Origin: Armatimonadota bacterium
GTDB lineage: Bacteria; Armatimonadota; Fimbriimonadia; Fimbriimonadales; Fimbriimonadaceae
DNA length: 34,615 nt
Assembly (NCBI GenBank): GCA_018268395.1
Contig: JAFDWQ010000014.1
Coordinates: forward strand, 1-34,615
Reading direction: 5' to 3'
Positions within the stretch are counted from its first letter, which is position 1, and each line of letters starts with the position of its first letter. Under the pieces are notes generated by a model. The model had not been told where the DNA came from. It ran no database searches and saw only the letters and a list, made by a program, of their open reading frames with translations. The position numbers and the translations under genes were made by a program. Shown in pieces: positions 15,747-23,640 of this stretch.

Positions 15747-15877
15747 GTACTCGCACTCGCCGACGGCGTGCGGAGAGAAGCGGTGGGCGCAGTCGGGCGG
15801 TAGCCCAAGTGAGCCCCCTCCCCCGCTCGAGGCTGCTGGCGAACGTTCACCAAGAAACCTCTTCTGCCGCATGTTGT

Positions 15878-15976
15878 GAACCTGAAACGACAAAAATGCG
15901 GGCCAAAGGCTAAAGATTGGTCGCCTTTATCCGACGATCTCCAGTAAGCCGGGCGGAGGCGCCCGCAAGGAAAGAG
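15878..15976 (+). promoter_or_regulatory. Leader of fibronectin-III gene 1, possibly structured
   Basis: It starts with GAACCTGAAAC (15878-15888). Downstream, GCGGGC and GCCCGC can close a long stem whose 3' side touches the ribosome-binding site, and inside it AAAGGC pairs with GCCTTT. It resembles an RNA regulatory leader but matches no riboswitch consensus I know. Confidence 0.35.
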
Positions 15977-15981
15977 AAGAC

Positions 15982-16620
15982 ATGAGCTACTACAACATCA
16001 AGGCGTCCGCTTTGCCGACATGGTACGGAAATTTCGTGACCACCGCGCTGGCCAATTCGGCCCTTTTGAACCTGACTCCGCCTCAAATCGCGGCTCTTCA
16101 GGCGCAGCTCACCGCGCTCAACACCGCGTTCGCCGCGCAGCAGACCGCGCACGACGCTTCCAAGTCCGCGACGCTCGCCAAAGACCTGAAGGTCGCGGAG
16201 ACCATCAACGTCGTCCGTGGCTACGCGAACCAGTGGCAGGCGATGCCGACCGTGCCGGACACGCTGATCGCTTCCCTTGGACTGATCGTACGCGACACCC
16301 AGCCCAGCCCGCGCCCGGTCTTCGTTCCGACCGAACTCGTGGTCGTCCCGAACACCACGGGCACGAACGAACTTCGCTGGAAGCGGAACGGCAACAAGAA
16401 CGGCATCAAGTTCGACATCGAAGTCAGCTACGAGAATCCGGGCGCTTGGACGGCGGTCACGTCCGTCACCGCCGCGAAGTTCAAGCACATGGGCCAGACG
16501 CCGGGGCAGACCGCCTATTACCGAGTCCGTGCCCGGAACGGCTCGAACGTCTCCGACTGGTCGGTCTCGGCGTCGACCTTCGCGAACGACGGCGACGGCG
16601 CGCTCCAGCTCGCGGCCTGA
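15982..16620 (+). CDS. Fibronectin type III-domain protein 1
   Basis: A 212-residue protein without signal peptide. Residues about 10-80 are alanine-rich helix with heptad-like spacing (TPPQIAALQAQLTALNTAFAA, AKDLKVAETINVVRGYANQW). Residues about 105-205 form a fibronectin type III domain: TGTNELRWKRNGN, KFDIEVSYENPGAWTAV, GQTPGQTAYYRVRARNGS, NVSDWSVSASTFA. The paralogue at 23641 has the same length and about three quarters of residues in common by eye. Start ATG with AAGGAAAG upstream. GAACCTGAAA lies 104 bp before the start, and GAACCT lies 107 bp before the paralogue. Possible structural or binding protein; function unknown. It follows cassette cluster 1. Confidence 0.82.
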   Translation: MSYYNIKASALPTWYGNFVTTALANSALLNLTPPQIAALQAQLTALNTAFAAQQTAHDASKSATLAKDLKVAETINVVRGYANQWQAMPTVPDTLIASLGLIVRDTQPSPRPVFVPTELVVVPNTTGTNELRWKRNGNKNGIKFDIEVSYENPGAWTAVTSVTAAKFKHMGQTPGQTAYYRVRARNGSNVSDWSVSASTFANDGDGALQLAA

Positions 16621-16649
16621 GCGTCCCGACACCCCCGATCAGCAAAGAC

Positions 16650-16681
16650 AAGGCCCCTCCGGATCGTCCGGAAGGGCCTTT
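16650..16681. terminator. Bidirectional terminator between fibronectin-III gene 1 and subtilisin gene
   Basis: AAGGCCC, one mismatch, TCCGGA (16650-16663), loop TCG, then TCCGGA, mismatch, GGGCCTT (16667-16680). It stands between two convergent genes. Confidence 0.75.
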
Positions 16682-16703
16682 AGTTCTGCCGAAGCAGCGG
16701 ACT

Positions 16704-18290
16704 TTACTGGCGCGTGACGGCGACCTGCATCCAGTCGTTCTTGAGTTGGAAGCTCGAAGAGGCCTGGTAGCTGACCCGCATGTCCATCTCGCCGAACGGG
16801 TCGCGGAAGCGGTGCGGGTTCGTCGAGATCGGGAACGTCCAGGTCTGGTCGCTGGTCGTCAGGTTGATGTTGCCGAGGGTCTCCCAACCGCCCGCCAGGT
16901 AGTTGTAAGCCTGGACGGTCGCGGTGCCGGCGACGGTCGCGCTGCCTTCGAAGGTGAAGGTGACGTTGGTGATCGTTCCGGATCCGCTGGCGGGGTACAT
17001 CGGGCCGAACCAGTCGACCTTGTTGTTCTGGCTCGCGAGGACGAGGTAGGAGTTGTCGCTCGACTTCAGGTTGGTGTAGTTGCCTGAGACCTGCGAGCCG
17101 CTGTACATGACATAGCCTTGCGGGTTGGCGTAGACGGTGTTGCCGCCGCCCGCCGCGAGGAGCGACTTGTAGGCGTTGATCCTACCGAACGCCACGAACG
17201 TACCGACGCTGTCGCAGTTCTGTTCGATCAAGCTGCGGACGGTCGAGTTGGGAGTGGCCTTGCCTTTCGCCGAGAAGAGAAGTCCGGCGAGGCCGCTGAC
17301 GTGCGGGCAGGCCATCGACGTCCCGTCAAGGGTCGCATATTGCGATCCCATGTACGTGCTGTAGATGTTGACGCCCGGGGCGGCCACGTCGACCCAGTTC
17401 GAGCCGTAGTTGCTGAAGCTGGCGCGGGTGTCGCTGGTGGTCGTCGCGGCGACGGCGATGCAGTTCGTGTACGCCGCAGGATAGAACATCGAGGTCGAGC
17501 CGTTGTTACCGGCTGCGGCGACCACGACACAGTTCTTGCTCCATGCATAGTCGACCGCTTGCTGCATCGACGTCGCACCCGATCCGCCGAGGCTCAACGA
17601 AAGGACGTTGGCGCCGTTATCGGCCGCCCAGTTGATGCCGTTCGCGACGTTCTGGAGCGTGCCGGATCCGCCGCTGTTCAAGACCTTGACGGGCATCAGC
17701 GAGCAGTTGAAGCCGACGCCTGCGACGCCGGTCGCGTTGTTCGTGATGGCGGCGGCGATGCCGGCGCAGTGCGAACCGTGACCGTTGTCGTCGTTCGGGT
17801 TGTTGTTGTTCGAGACGAAGTTCCACCCGGCGACGCGCTTGCTGGCGAGATCAGGGTGCGTACTGCTGATCCCCGTGTCGATGATCGCGATGACGACCGT
17901 CGGGTCGCCCTTGTTGATGTCCCAGGCCTGCTCGCTCTGGATCTTCTTGGGGCCCCACTGCGAGCCGAAACTGGTGTCGTTCGGCGTGAAGGTCGCGTGA
18001 TAGATGTAGTTCGGTTCGACGAACTCGACCCACGGAAGCGTCCGCAGTTCCTTCATCGCGAGTTCGACGCTCATGCCTTTCGGAAGGCGAAGCTTGTCGA
18101 TGCCGAGCACGGGCACGCCGCTCTCGACCTTGTAGCCGTCGCTGACTGCGACTTTCTTGCCGGCGTCGCGGGCGACGGGTTTGAACTTGACGAGGACTTC
18201 TCCGGAAACGTAGTCCTTGGGGGCGGCGAGCGCGAAGGCTGCAGAAGCGGCCATCCCTGCTGCGAGGCTGATTTTCAATAGAGGTCTCAT
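16704..18290 (-). CDS. Secreted subtilisin-like serine protease, peptidase family S8
   Basis: A 528-residue pre-pro-protease. Signal peptide 1-23 (MRPLLKISLAAGMAASAAFALAA), propeptide about 25-100 (GEVLVKFKP.. WVEFVEPNYIYHA), catalytic domain about 105-395 and a C-terminal beta-rich domain of about 130 residues ending WMQVAVTRQ. The triad is Asp138 (IAIIDTGISSTHPD), His171 (DDNGHGSHCAGIAAA) and Ser325 (DGTSMACPHVSGLAG); the oxyanion Asn is in AAAGNNGS. The propeptide and the GPKKIQSEQAWDI motif place it near thermitase/fervidolysin. ATG at 18290 chosen because GGAG lies six bases upstream; in-frame starts at 18302 and 18353 are less likely. The C-terminal domain may bind substrate or the cell envelope. 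Confidence 0.95.
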   Translation of the reverse strand: MRPLLKISLAAGMAASAAFALAAPKDYVSGEVLVKFKPVARDAGKKVAVSDGYKVESGVPVLGIDKLRLPKGMSVELAMKELRTLPWVEFVEPNYIYHATFTPNDTSFGSQWGPKKIQSEQAWDINKGDPTVVIAIIDTGISSTHPDLASKRVAGWNFVSNNNNPNDDNGHGSHCAGIAAAITNNATGVAGVGFNCSLMPVKVLNSGGSGTLQNVANGINWAADNGANVLSLSLGGSGATSMQQAVDYAWSKNCVVVAAAGNNGSTSMFYPAAYTNCIAVAATTTSDTRASFSNYGSNWVDVAAPGVNIYSTYMGSQYATLDGTSMACPHVSGLAGLLFSAKGKATPNSTVRSLIEQNCDSVGTFVAFGRINAYKSLLAAGGGNTVYANPQGYVMYSGSQVSGNYTNLKSSDNSYLVLASQNNKVDWFGPMYPASGSGTITNVTFTFEGSATVAGTATVQAYNYLAGGWETLGNINLTTSDQTWTFPISTNPHRFRDPFGEMDMRVSYQASSSFQLKNDWMQVAVTRQ

Positions 18291-18383
18291 TTCAGGCTCC
18301 ATTGCCTTGGGCCGGTGGGACCAAGACAAGGCGGGCGTAGTGGCCCGGCTCAAAAATCATAGCAGACGTTTTGTACGATCGGG

Positions 18384-19208
18384 TCAAGATTTTTCGTGTG
18401 CGACCGCCAAGGAACGGACCTCGGCCGGACTGAAACCGGACTCGCGGAGACTCTCGACCGTCGCTGACCGGTCGCGCTTGGCCAGCCGTCGGCCGTCCGG
18501 ACCGGTGACCAGCCGATGGTGGAAGTACTGCGGCTCTGGAAGCCCGAGAACGGCCTGGAGCAGTCGTTGAGACGGCGTCGCCGGGACGAGATCGAGGCCA
18601 CGCGTGACGAGCGTCACCGCTTGCGCGGCATCGTCGACGACGACGCAGAGCGCGTAGCTCACGGGGGCGTCCTTCCGGGCGACAACGATGTCCGGCACGC
18701 TATCGGGAACGACGTCGGAACGGCCGAGCCCGCGGTCGGACCAACTCAACGGCCCGACGCTTGCGAAGGCGGCGGCACTGTCGATCCGCAAGGCGAACGG
18801 CATCCCTTGCTCAAGCTTCTGCTCCCGGTCCGTACGCGAGAGACGGCGGCACGTTCCGGGATAGGCGGGCCCGTCCGGGCCGTGGGGCGCGGTCGTAGCG
18901 TCGGCGATGTCTTTGCGGGTGCAGAAACAGGGATAGAGCAAGCCGGCCTGGTCGAGGCGGTCGAGGGCGCTCCGGTAGGCGTCTGTCCGTTGGGACTGGA
19001 ACCAGACGTCGCTGTCCCAGTCAATGCCGAGCCATTCCAGGTCTTCGAAGATCCCGTCTGCGGCCTCGTCCCTCACGCGCCCCGCATCGATGTCCTCGAT
19101 CCGGAGGCGCATCGTCTCTCCGTGCTCGCGCGCGAAGAGGGCGGCGAACACGTGACCCAGGTGCAAACGGCCTGTAGGGCTGGGAGCGAACCGGGTGACG
19201 TCTCCGAT
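18384..19208 (-). CDS. gluQ: Glutamyl-Q tRNA(Asp) synthetase, apparent ATC start
   Basis: A truncated class I glutamyl-tRNA-synthetase-like enzyme that attaches glutamate to queuosine at position 34 of tRNA(Asp). Seen: ATP-binding TRFAPSPTGRLHLGH, RIEDIDAGR, four zinc-site residues of the pattern C-x-C...Y-x3-C (Cys94, Cys96, Tyr116, Cys120), and RLAKRDRS in the place of KMSKS. It lacks the anticodon-binding domain, as normal for GluQRS. The indispensable TRFAPSPTG motif lies upstream of the first usable TTG (19166), and an in-frame TAG precedes it by six codons before the motif. No ATG, GTG or TTG lies between. ATC at 19206-19208, six bases after TAGAAT, is the best candidate start. Confidence 0.88.
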   Translation of the reverse strand: MGDVTRFAPSPTGRLHLGHVFAALFAREHGETMRLRIEDIDAGRVRDEAADGIFEDLEWLGIDWDSDVWFQSQRTDAYRSALDRLDQAGLLYPCFCTRKDIADATTAPHGPDGPAYPGTCRRLSRTDREQKLEQGMPFALRIDSAAAFASVGPLSWSDRGLGRSDVVPDSVPDIVVARKDAPVSYALCVVVDDAAQAVTLVTRGLDLVPATPSQRLLQAVLGLPEPQYFHHRLVTGPDGRRLAKRDRSATVESLRESGFSPAEVRSLAVAHEKS

Positions 19209-19268
19209 GTCCGGATTCTATCCAGAACCGGGCGTTAGAGAGCGGTCTGGCCGGTAGTATCTCGGGAC
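19209..19268. promoter_or_regulatory. Divergent promoters for gluQ and the aquaporin gene
   Basis: On the minus strand TAGAAT (19215-19220) lies six bases before the proposed ATC start of gluQ. On the plus strand TAGTAT (19255-19260) lies eight bases before the ATG of the aquaporin gene. Neither gene has room for a Shine-Dalgarno sequence after its -10 box, so both transcripts would be leaderless or nearly so. Confidence 0.55.
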
Positions 19269-19922
19269 ATGGCCAAGCTTGCGACCGAGTTCGTCGGCAC
19301 GTTCTTCTTGATCTTCACGATCATGCTCGTCATCGCGTCGGGAAGCCCTTCGGCAGTCATAGCCATTGGCATCGTTCTGATGGTGATGGTCTACATGGGC
19401 GGGCACGTGTCGGGCGGGCACTATAACCCGGCCGTCACGACCGCCGTGGCGTTGGCGGGGAAGATGCCTGTCCGGGACGTCATCGGCTACATCGTCGCCC
19501 AACTGGCGGGCGGCATCGTGGCGAGCTTGGCGGCCTACGCGTGCGTCGGTAAGACGGCAGGGGTCGAACCGAACCCGGCCTCCAGTACGGCCGCGGCCTT
19601 GATCGTCGAGTTCCTTTTCACGTTCGCCTTGGCCCTCGTCGTGCTGAACGTCGCCTGTTCTGCCAAGACGGTCGGACGCGGCTTTTACGGGCTTGCGATC
19701 GGTGGCACGGTCATCGCGGCGGCCTATGCGGGCGGCGGAATTTCCGGTGGCGCGTTCAACCCGGCCGTGGGATTGGCGCCGAACCTGGTCCATGCGATGC
19801 TCGGCGGCGGCAAACTTGGCCACGTCTGGATCTATGTCTTGGGCCCGGTCCTCGGCGCGTTCGGGGCCGCGTTCTTCTTCAAGTTCCAAGAGCAGGCGAC
19901 GAACGCCGAGAACGACGATTAG
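19269..19922 (+). CDS. Aquaporin/MIP-family channel
   Basis: A 217-residue membrane channel with six hydrophobic segments and two half-helices. The first NPA motif is at 53-55 (GGHYNPAVTTA) and the second at 164-166 (GGAFNPAVGLAP). The early ATEFVGTFFLIF motif is typical. The arginine that normally follows the second NPA and narrows the selectivity filter (NPAR) is Val167 here, so solute selectivity probably differs from water-specific aquaporins. The C-terminus ends in a short acidic tail. The ATG directly follows a -10 box. The DinB-fold gene downstream is 33 bp away on the same strand and has its own -10-like TAGGAT. Confidence 0.9.
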   Translation: MAKLATEFVGTFFLIFTIMLVIASGSPSAVIAIGIVLMVMVYMGGHVSGGHYNPAVTTAVALAGKMPVRDVIGYIVAQLAGGIVASLAAYACVGKTAGVEPNPASSTAAALIVEFLFTFALALVVLNVACSAKTVGRGFYGLAIGGTVIAAAYAGGGISGGAFNPAVGLAPNLVHAMLGGGKLGHVWIYVLGPVLGAFGAAFFFKFQEQATNAENDD

Positions 19923-19955
19923 GGCCCGTACCGAAGATGCGCTAGGATACACCTC

Positions 19956-20426
19956 ATGTCCCTCGACCTCAAAGCGCACATGTCGCAGAGCCTGGAGCGC
20001 GTCCTTCGCCTCTACGTCCAAGACTTAGAAGCCTTGGACGACGTCCGTCTCGGGCAGTCCCTTGGCGGCACGGCCCGCAAGCCGATCGATTTCACGTACG
20101 AGGTCGCGTTCGTCAACAGGCGCATCGCAAAGCGGCTGCGAGGCGAGGATCCCGGCCCGTTCGACGCCGACGGCTGGATCACGGCCCCGGACGGGTTCAC
20201 GGGCAAAGCGGAAGCGATCGCAGAACTTTCCGCCTCGGTGCAAGAGGTCTTGGACGCGTGGGACCGGGTCGACGAGGCCGACTTAGGACGTGAGATCGAG
20301 ACGCCGGGCGGCCCGACCAACGCCTTCAAGGTGATGATGATGGCCGTCACTCACACCAACTATCACGACGCTCAGCTCAATTACGTCCAGTCGTTGCTCG
20401 GCGACGACGAGATGCATTGGGACTGA
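19956..20426 (+). CDS. DinB-fold protein (second in the window)
   Basis: A 156-residue helical protein of the DinB/YfiT-like superfamily (SQSLERVLRLYVQDLEAL, TYEVAFVNRRIAKRL, MMAVTHTNYHDAQLNYVQSLLG). His residues in VTHTNYHDAQ correspond to the C-terminal metal-binding pair; the N-terminal histidine of many members is not obvious (TYEVAFVN), so metal binding may be incomplete. TAGGAT (19943-19948) lies seven bases before the ATG. Only distantly similar to the DinB-fold protein at 3430. Reaction unknown. Confidence 0.8.
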   Translation: MSLDLKAHMSQSLERVLRLYVQDLEALDDVRLGQSLGGTARKPIDFTYEVAFVNRRIAKRLRGEDPGPFDADGWITAPDGFTGKAEAIAELSASVQEVLDAWDRVDEADLGREIETPGGPTNAFKVMMMAVTHTNYHDAQLNYVQSLLGDDEMHWD

Positions 20427-20526
20427 AGCCGTTCATCTGTCGTTCAGAATCCGGTCAAGGGACGGTCATTCCGAAAGGGCACGATGAAGCCTCTTGTTGG
20501 CTACAGATCTGACCGTGAACCAGGAC

Positions 20527-22608
20527 ATGGAACCGAAAGGCCAGGCGTATAGGATCGCCGTCCGGCCCTTTGCCGGAGACGACCAGACGGCGGTGCTGGC
20601 CGCGATCTTGAGCGCGACTGACTCCGGAGTCATGCTCACCGACCTCGACCACACGACGATCGCCTGCAACCGGCGCTTCGGCGAAATCTTCGACGTGGAC
20701 ATCGAGCAAGTCGTCCACTCCGACTCGCGCGAAGTCCGCCGGATGGTCCAGCGCTTGATCCCGGACATGGGCGAGTGGGAGCGCAACCTCGAGCAGGTCT
20801 ACGTGGACCCCATGCGGACGCAGGAAGACGAGATCGTCCTCAACCATGCGCGGCCCATGGCGGTCCGGCGTTACACGGGTCCGGTCTTGGACAAAGCCGG
20901 GAACGTGATCGGGCGTCTGTGGACGTTTTTGGACGTCAGCCAAGAGAGCAGGCGGCGGAAGATCGGCGCCGAACTCTATGACGTGAGCACGCTCCACGAC
21001 GACGATCCAAGCCGTGTCTACAGCGCCATCGTCGAACGCGTCTCGAAGTACTACGGGACGAACGCCTTCCTCTCGATCTTGAAGGAGGACTATCTGGAGT
21101 TCCGGGCGGTGTCGTCGCCTCTGCCGCAGGTCGAACAGGTCCCCGGCAACTTCATGAAGGACTCGTACTGCCAGTTCGCGGTCCTAAGCAAGCGGCCGGT
21201 CGTCATCCAGGACGCGCGAGAGCGGCCAGAGTACTCCGGCCTGCTCCCCTGTACGGTGGGCTTCACACGCTATCTCGGCGTCCCGCTCAGTTCTCCGGAC
21301 GGCGCCCTCATCGGAACGCTGTGCCTCTTGGACGGCCAATCGGAGGTCGAGCTCGACGACCAGGACGTGCACTTCATGACGCTGCTCGCGATGCGCGTTA
21401 ACGCCGAACTGGCCCGCGAACACTCGATGAAGGAGAGGATCGCGGAGAAGCAACGGGTCGTCGAGGCGCAGGAGAACGACCTTGCGGTCACCCGGGCCGT
21501 GCTTTCGACGATCAACCGCGGGTTCGGGCTGCTGGGCAGGGAGCTCGACCAAGACGCCCTTCTGTCGGAACAGGCGGCGTTGCTGCGCGGGATCTTGGGC
21601 TACAAGGAAGCAGGCCTCTTGATCGGGGTCCATGGGAGCGAGGCGATCGAAGGCTACGCGGCGCGTTCTGGGAAGAAACGGCCGGAGCGCGTCCGGCTTC
21701 AGGGTCGCATCGATCTGAGGAGCGTGCTGACCGACGCCTCCTGTCACGTGATCCCGTTACGGAACGTTCCCGGGCACGACGTGTTCCTCCTTTTGGGCAG
21801 CCCGAAAGTCGCACTGCAGCGCACGGCGTTCCATGAAGCGCATTTGGAGGCGCTAGCGGAGCAAGTGTCCCTCGTCCTCGCTTCGCACGTGCTTCAAGGC
21901 GAATTGGGCAAGACGTACCAAGAGCTGCGCGACACGCACGAGCGGCTGGTGCAAAGCGAAAAGCTGAGCGTCGTCGGCACGCTGGCGGCCAGCACCGCCC
22001 ACGACATCAAGAACATCCTGTCGTCCATCACCTTGGAGCTCGGGTTCGGGGTCGACGATCCGGCAAGGGCCCTGACGTCCGTCAAGGGCCACCTCGACCG
22101 TTTTTCGGTGCTGGCCCACCGTTTGTTGTCCTATGCCAAACCCCGGCTGGTCGCCATGCGGCCGGTGGACGTCGACGACGTGCTGCAGCGCGTGCTGGTG
22201 CTCACAGCGACGTTCACACGGATCTCGGACGTGACCGTCGTCTGGTCCAAGGACGACGCGTTGCCGACGGTGCAGGGCGATCCGAACCAACTGGAACACC
22301 TTTTCGTGAACCTCGTCATGAACGCGGTCCAAGCGATGCAAGAAGCCGGCGGGACGCTGACGGTCACGACCGAAGCGAAGGACGGGAGCGTGGTGATCGA
22401 AGTCAAGGACTCCGGGAAGGGCATGCCGACCGAAGTCATGGACCACCTGTTCGAACCGTTCACCTCGACCCGGACCGAAGGATTCGGTCTCGGCCTGTTC
22501 AGTTGCCGCCGGATCGTCGAAGGCCACGGCGGCGACATCGCGGTACGATCCGTGCCGGGCCAAGAGACCGTCTTTACCGTCACCCTCAAAGCGAGCCGTG
22601 CATCATGA
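20527..22608 (+). CDS. Sensor histidine kinase with PAS and GAF domains
   Basis: About 693 residues, no membrane segment, hence a cytosolic sensor. Order: PAS-like (about 20-140, SATDSGVMLTDLDHTTIACN), GAF (about 150-295, with YLGVPLSSPDGALIGTLCLLD), a second GAF-like region (about 310-455), a linker helix, then the transmitter. Phospho-accepting His492 is in ASTAHDIKNILSSI, as in NtrB-type kinases. The ATPase part has the N box (EHLFVNLVMNAVQAM), G1 (DSGKGMP), F (LFEPFTST) and G2 (GFGLGLFSCRR) boxes. Start is uncertain: ATG 20527, GTG 20515 (seven bases after a TACAGA box) or TTG 20494. It overlaps the response-regulator gene by four bases (ATGA), so the two are translationally coupled. Confidence 0.9.
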   Translation: MEPKGQAYRIAVRPFAGDDQTAVLAAILSATDSGVMLTDLDHTTIACNRRFGEIFDVDIEQVVHSDSREVRRMVQRLIPDMGEWERNLEQVYVDPMRTQEDEIVLNHARPMAVRRYTGPVLDKAGNVIGRLWTFLDVSQESRRRKIGAELYDVSTLHDDDPSRVYSAIVERVSKYYGTNAFLSILKEDYLEFRAVSSPLPQVEQVPGNFMKDSYCQFAVLSKRPVVIQDARERPEYSGLLPCTVGFTRYLGVPLSSPDGALIGTLCLLDGQSEVELDDQDVHFMTLLAMRVNAELAREHSMKERIAEKQRVVEAQENDLAVTRAVLSTINRGFGLLGRELDQDALLSEQAALLRGILGYKEAGLLIGVHGSEAIEGYAARSGKKRPERVRLQGRIDLRSVLTDASCHVIPLRNVPGHDVFLLLGSPKVALQRTAFHEAHLEALAEQVSLVLASHVLQGELGKTYQELRDTHERLVQSEKLSVVGTLAASTAHDIKNILSSITLELGFGVDDPARALTSVKGHLDRFSVLAHRLLSYAKPRLVAMRPVDVDDVLQRVLVLTATFTRISDVTVVWSKDDALPTVQGDPNQLEHLFVNLVMNAVQAMQEAGGTLTVTTEAKDGSVVIEVKDSGKGMPTEVMDHLFEPFTSTRTEGFGLGLFSCRRIVEGHGGDIAVRSVPGQETVFTVTLKASRAS

Positions 22609-23291
22609 GTCCCCACATCCTCGTCGTCGACGACGACCGCTTCCTGGCCGAAAACGTCCATCGGCTTTTGACGCAGCAGGGCTACGACGTCGGCATGGCC
22701 AAGAGCGGGGAAGAGGCGCTCCAATCGATCGTCTCCCGCCAGCCGGACCTGCTCGTCCTCGACCTCGGTCTGCCCGGCGTCGACGGCATCAGCCTGTGCC
22801 GGCGCATCCGGTCGAAGTGGCGCTTTCCGGTGCTGATGTTGACGGCGCGCACCGACGCGATGGACAAGGTGATCGGGCTCGAGGTCGGTGCGGACGACTA
22901 TCTCACTAAGCCGTTCGAGCCGAGCGAGCTCGTGGCCCGGGTCAGGGCGCATTTGCGCAGGTCGACGGAGTACCAGGGCGAGCCCGTGGCGGACACGAAG
23001 GTCGTGGTCGGGAGGCTCGTCATCGATTCCGATTCGCGCGACGCCTTCGTCGACGGTTCGCCCGCGAGCCTGACGACGAAGGAGTTCGACCTCCTTCTGT
23101 ACCTGGGTCAGAACGCCGGCCGGGCCTTGAGCCGGGAAGTCTTGTTCGAACAGGTCTGGGGCTACGACATTGCGTTCAGCACGAACTCGCTCGACGTGTT
23201 CGTCTACCGCCTGCGGCAAAAGCTCCCCGGCGGTGCGGGCGACTATCTTCAGACCGTCCGTGGCTTCGGTTACAAGCTCCAGTCGTTCTAG
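22605..23291 (+). CDS. OmpR/PhoB-type response regulator
   Basis: A 228-residue two-domain regulator. Receiver domain 1-120: acidic pocket DDD at 9-11, phosphorylated Asp53 (LLVLDLGLPGVDG), Thr in MLTART and Lys in YLTKPFEPSEL. Winged-helix DNA-binding domain about 130-226: SLTTKEFDLLLYLGQNAGRALSREVLFEQVWGYD and VFVYRLRQKLPGG..YLQTVRGFGYKL. It would act with the kinase just upstream; targets are unknown. An NtrB-like kinase paired with an OmpR-type rather than an NtrC-type regulator is a mixed but not unprecedented combination. Confidence 0.95.
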   Translation: MSPHILVVDDDRFLAENVHRLLTQQGYDVGMAKSGEEALQSIVSRQPDLLVLDLGLPGVDGISLCRRIRSKWRFPVLMLTARTDAMDKVIGLEVGADDYLTKPFEPSELVARVRAHLRRSTEYQGEPVADTKVVVGRLVIDSDSRDAFVDGSPASLTTKEFDLLLYLGQNAGRALSREVLFEQVWGYDIAFSTNSLDVFVYRLRQKLPGGAGDYLQTVRGFGYKLQSF

Positions 23292-23310
23292 GCCCGGAAG
23301 GGCCTAATTT
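23289..23310 (+). terminator. Terminator at the response-regulator stop codon
   Basis: TAGGCCC (23289-23295, containing the TAG stop) pairs with GGGCCTA (23300-23306) around GGAA, followed by ATTT. Confidence 0.75.
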
Positions 23311-23340
23311 CCGCGAGGAACTTTGTCAGACAAGGACCGC

Positions 23341-23545
23341 GCCGACATCGGCGGACGATCCGCCTTGAAAAGTCTGCTCTTCGCCGACATCGGCGGACGG
23401 TCCACATCGAAAAGTTTGTCTTCCGCCGACATCGGCGGAGGATCCGCCTTGCAAAGCGGACGCTTCGCCGACATCGGCGGACGGTCCGCTTTGAAAAGGA
23501 AACTCTCCGGCAAAGCTGGCAAAGGAACGTTTTGAACCTAAGAGT
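23341..23545 (+). repeat. 21-bp-periodic array upstream of fibronectin-III gene 2
   Basis: Eight 21-bp units (23341-23508) alternate between type A (GCCGACATCGGCGGACGATCC) split as GCCGACATCGGC plus GGACGATCC, and type B (GCCTTGAAAAG plus TCTGCTCTTC). Thus a 42-bp period is clear: type A recurs at 23341, 23383, 23425 and 23467. It ends CTCTCCGGCAAAG..GGAACGTTTTGAACCT, the same kind of tail as the arrays at 10472 and 12489. Type A units are quasi-palindromic. Confidence 0.82.
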
Positions 23546-23640
23546 ACAGAAAGTGGCACAAGGGCCTAAAGGAAAACGAGAGAGGTGCCGAAGATCATGC
23601 ACAAGGTACCGGCAATCTGGAAGCCTGAGGAAAGTAAGAC
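23546..23640 (+). promoter_or_regulatory. Leader of fibronectin-III gene 2
   Basis: GGCAC and GTGCC can close a stem around an A/G-rich loop (about 23554-23592), and GAGGAAAG just before the ATG is the ribosome-binding site. GAACCT at 23534 stands at nearly the same distance from the start as in the paralogue. No known riboswitch consensus recognised. Confidence 0.35.

Noticed and set aside
22131-23219. 362-codon minus-strand frame across the kinase and regulator genes
   Set aside because: It overlaps two well-supported genes and has shadow-type composition.
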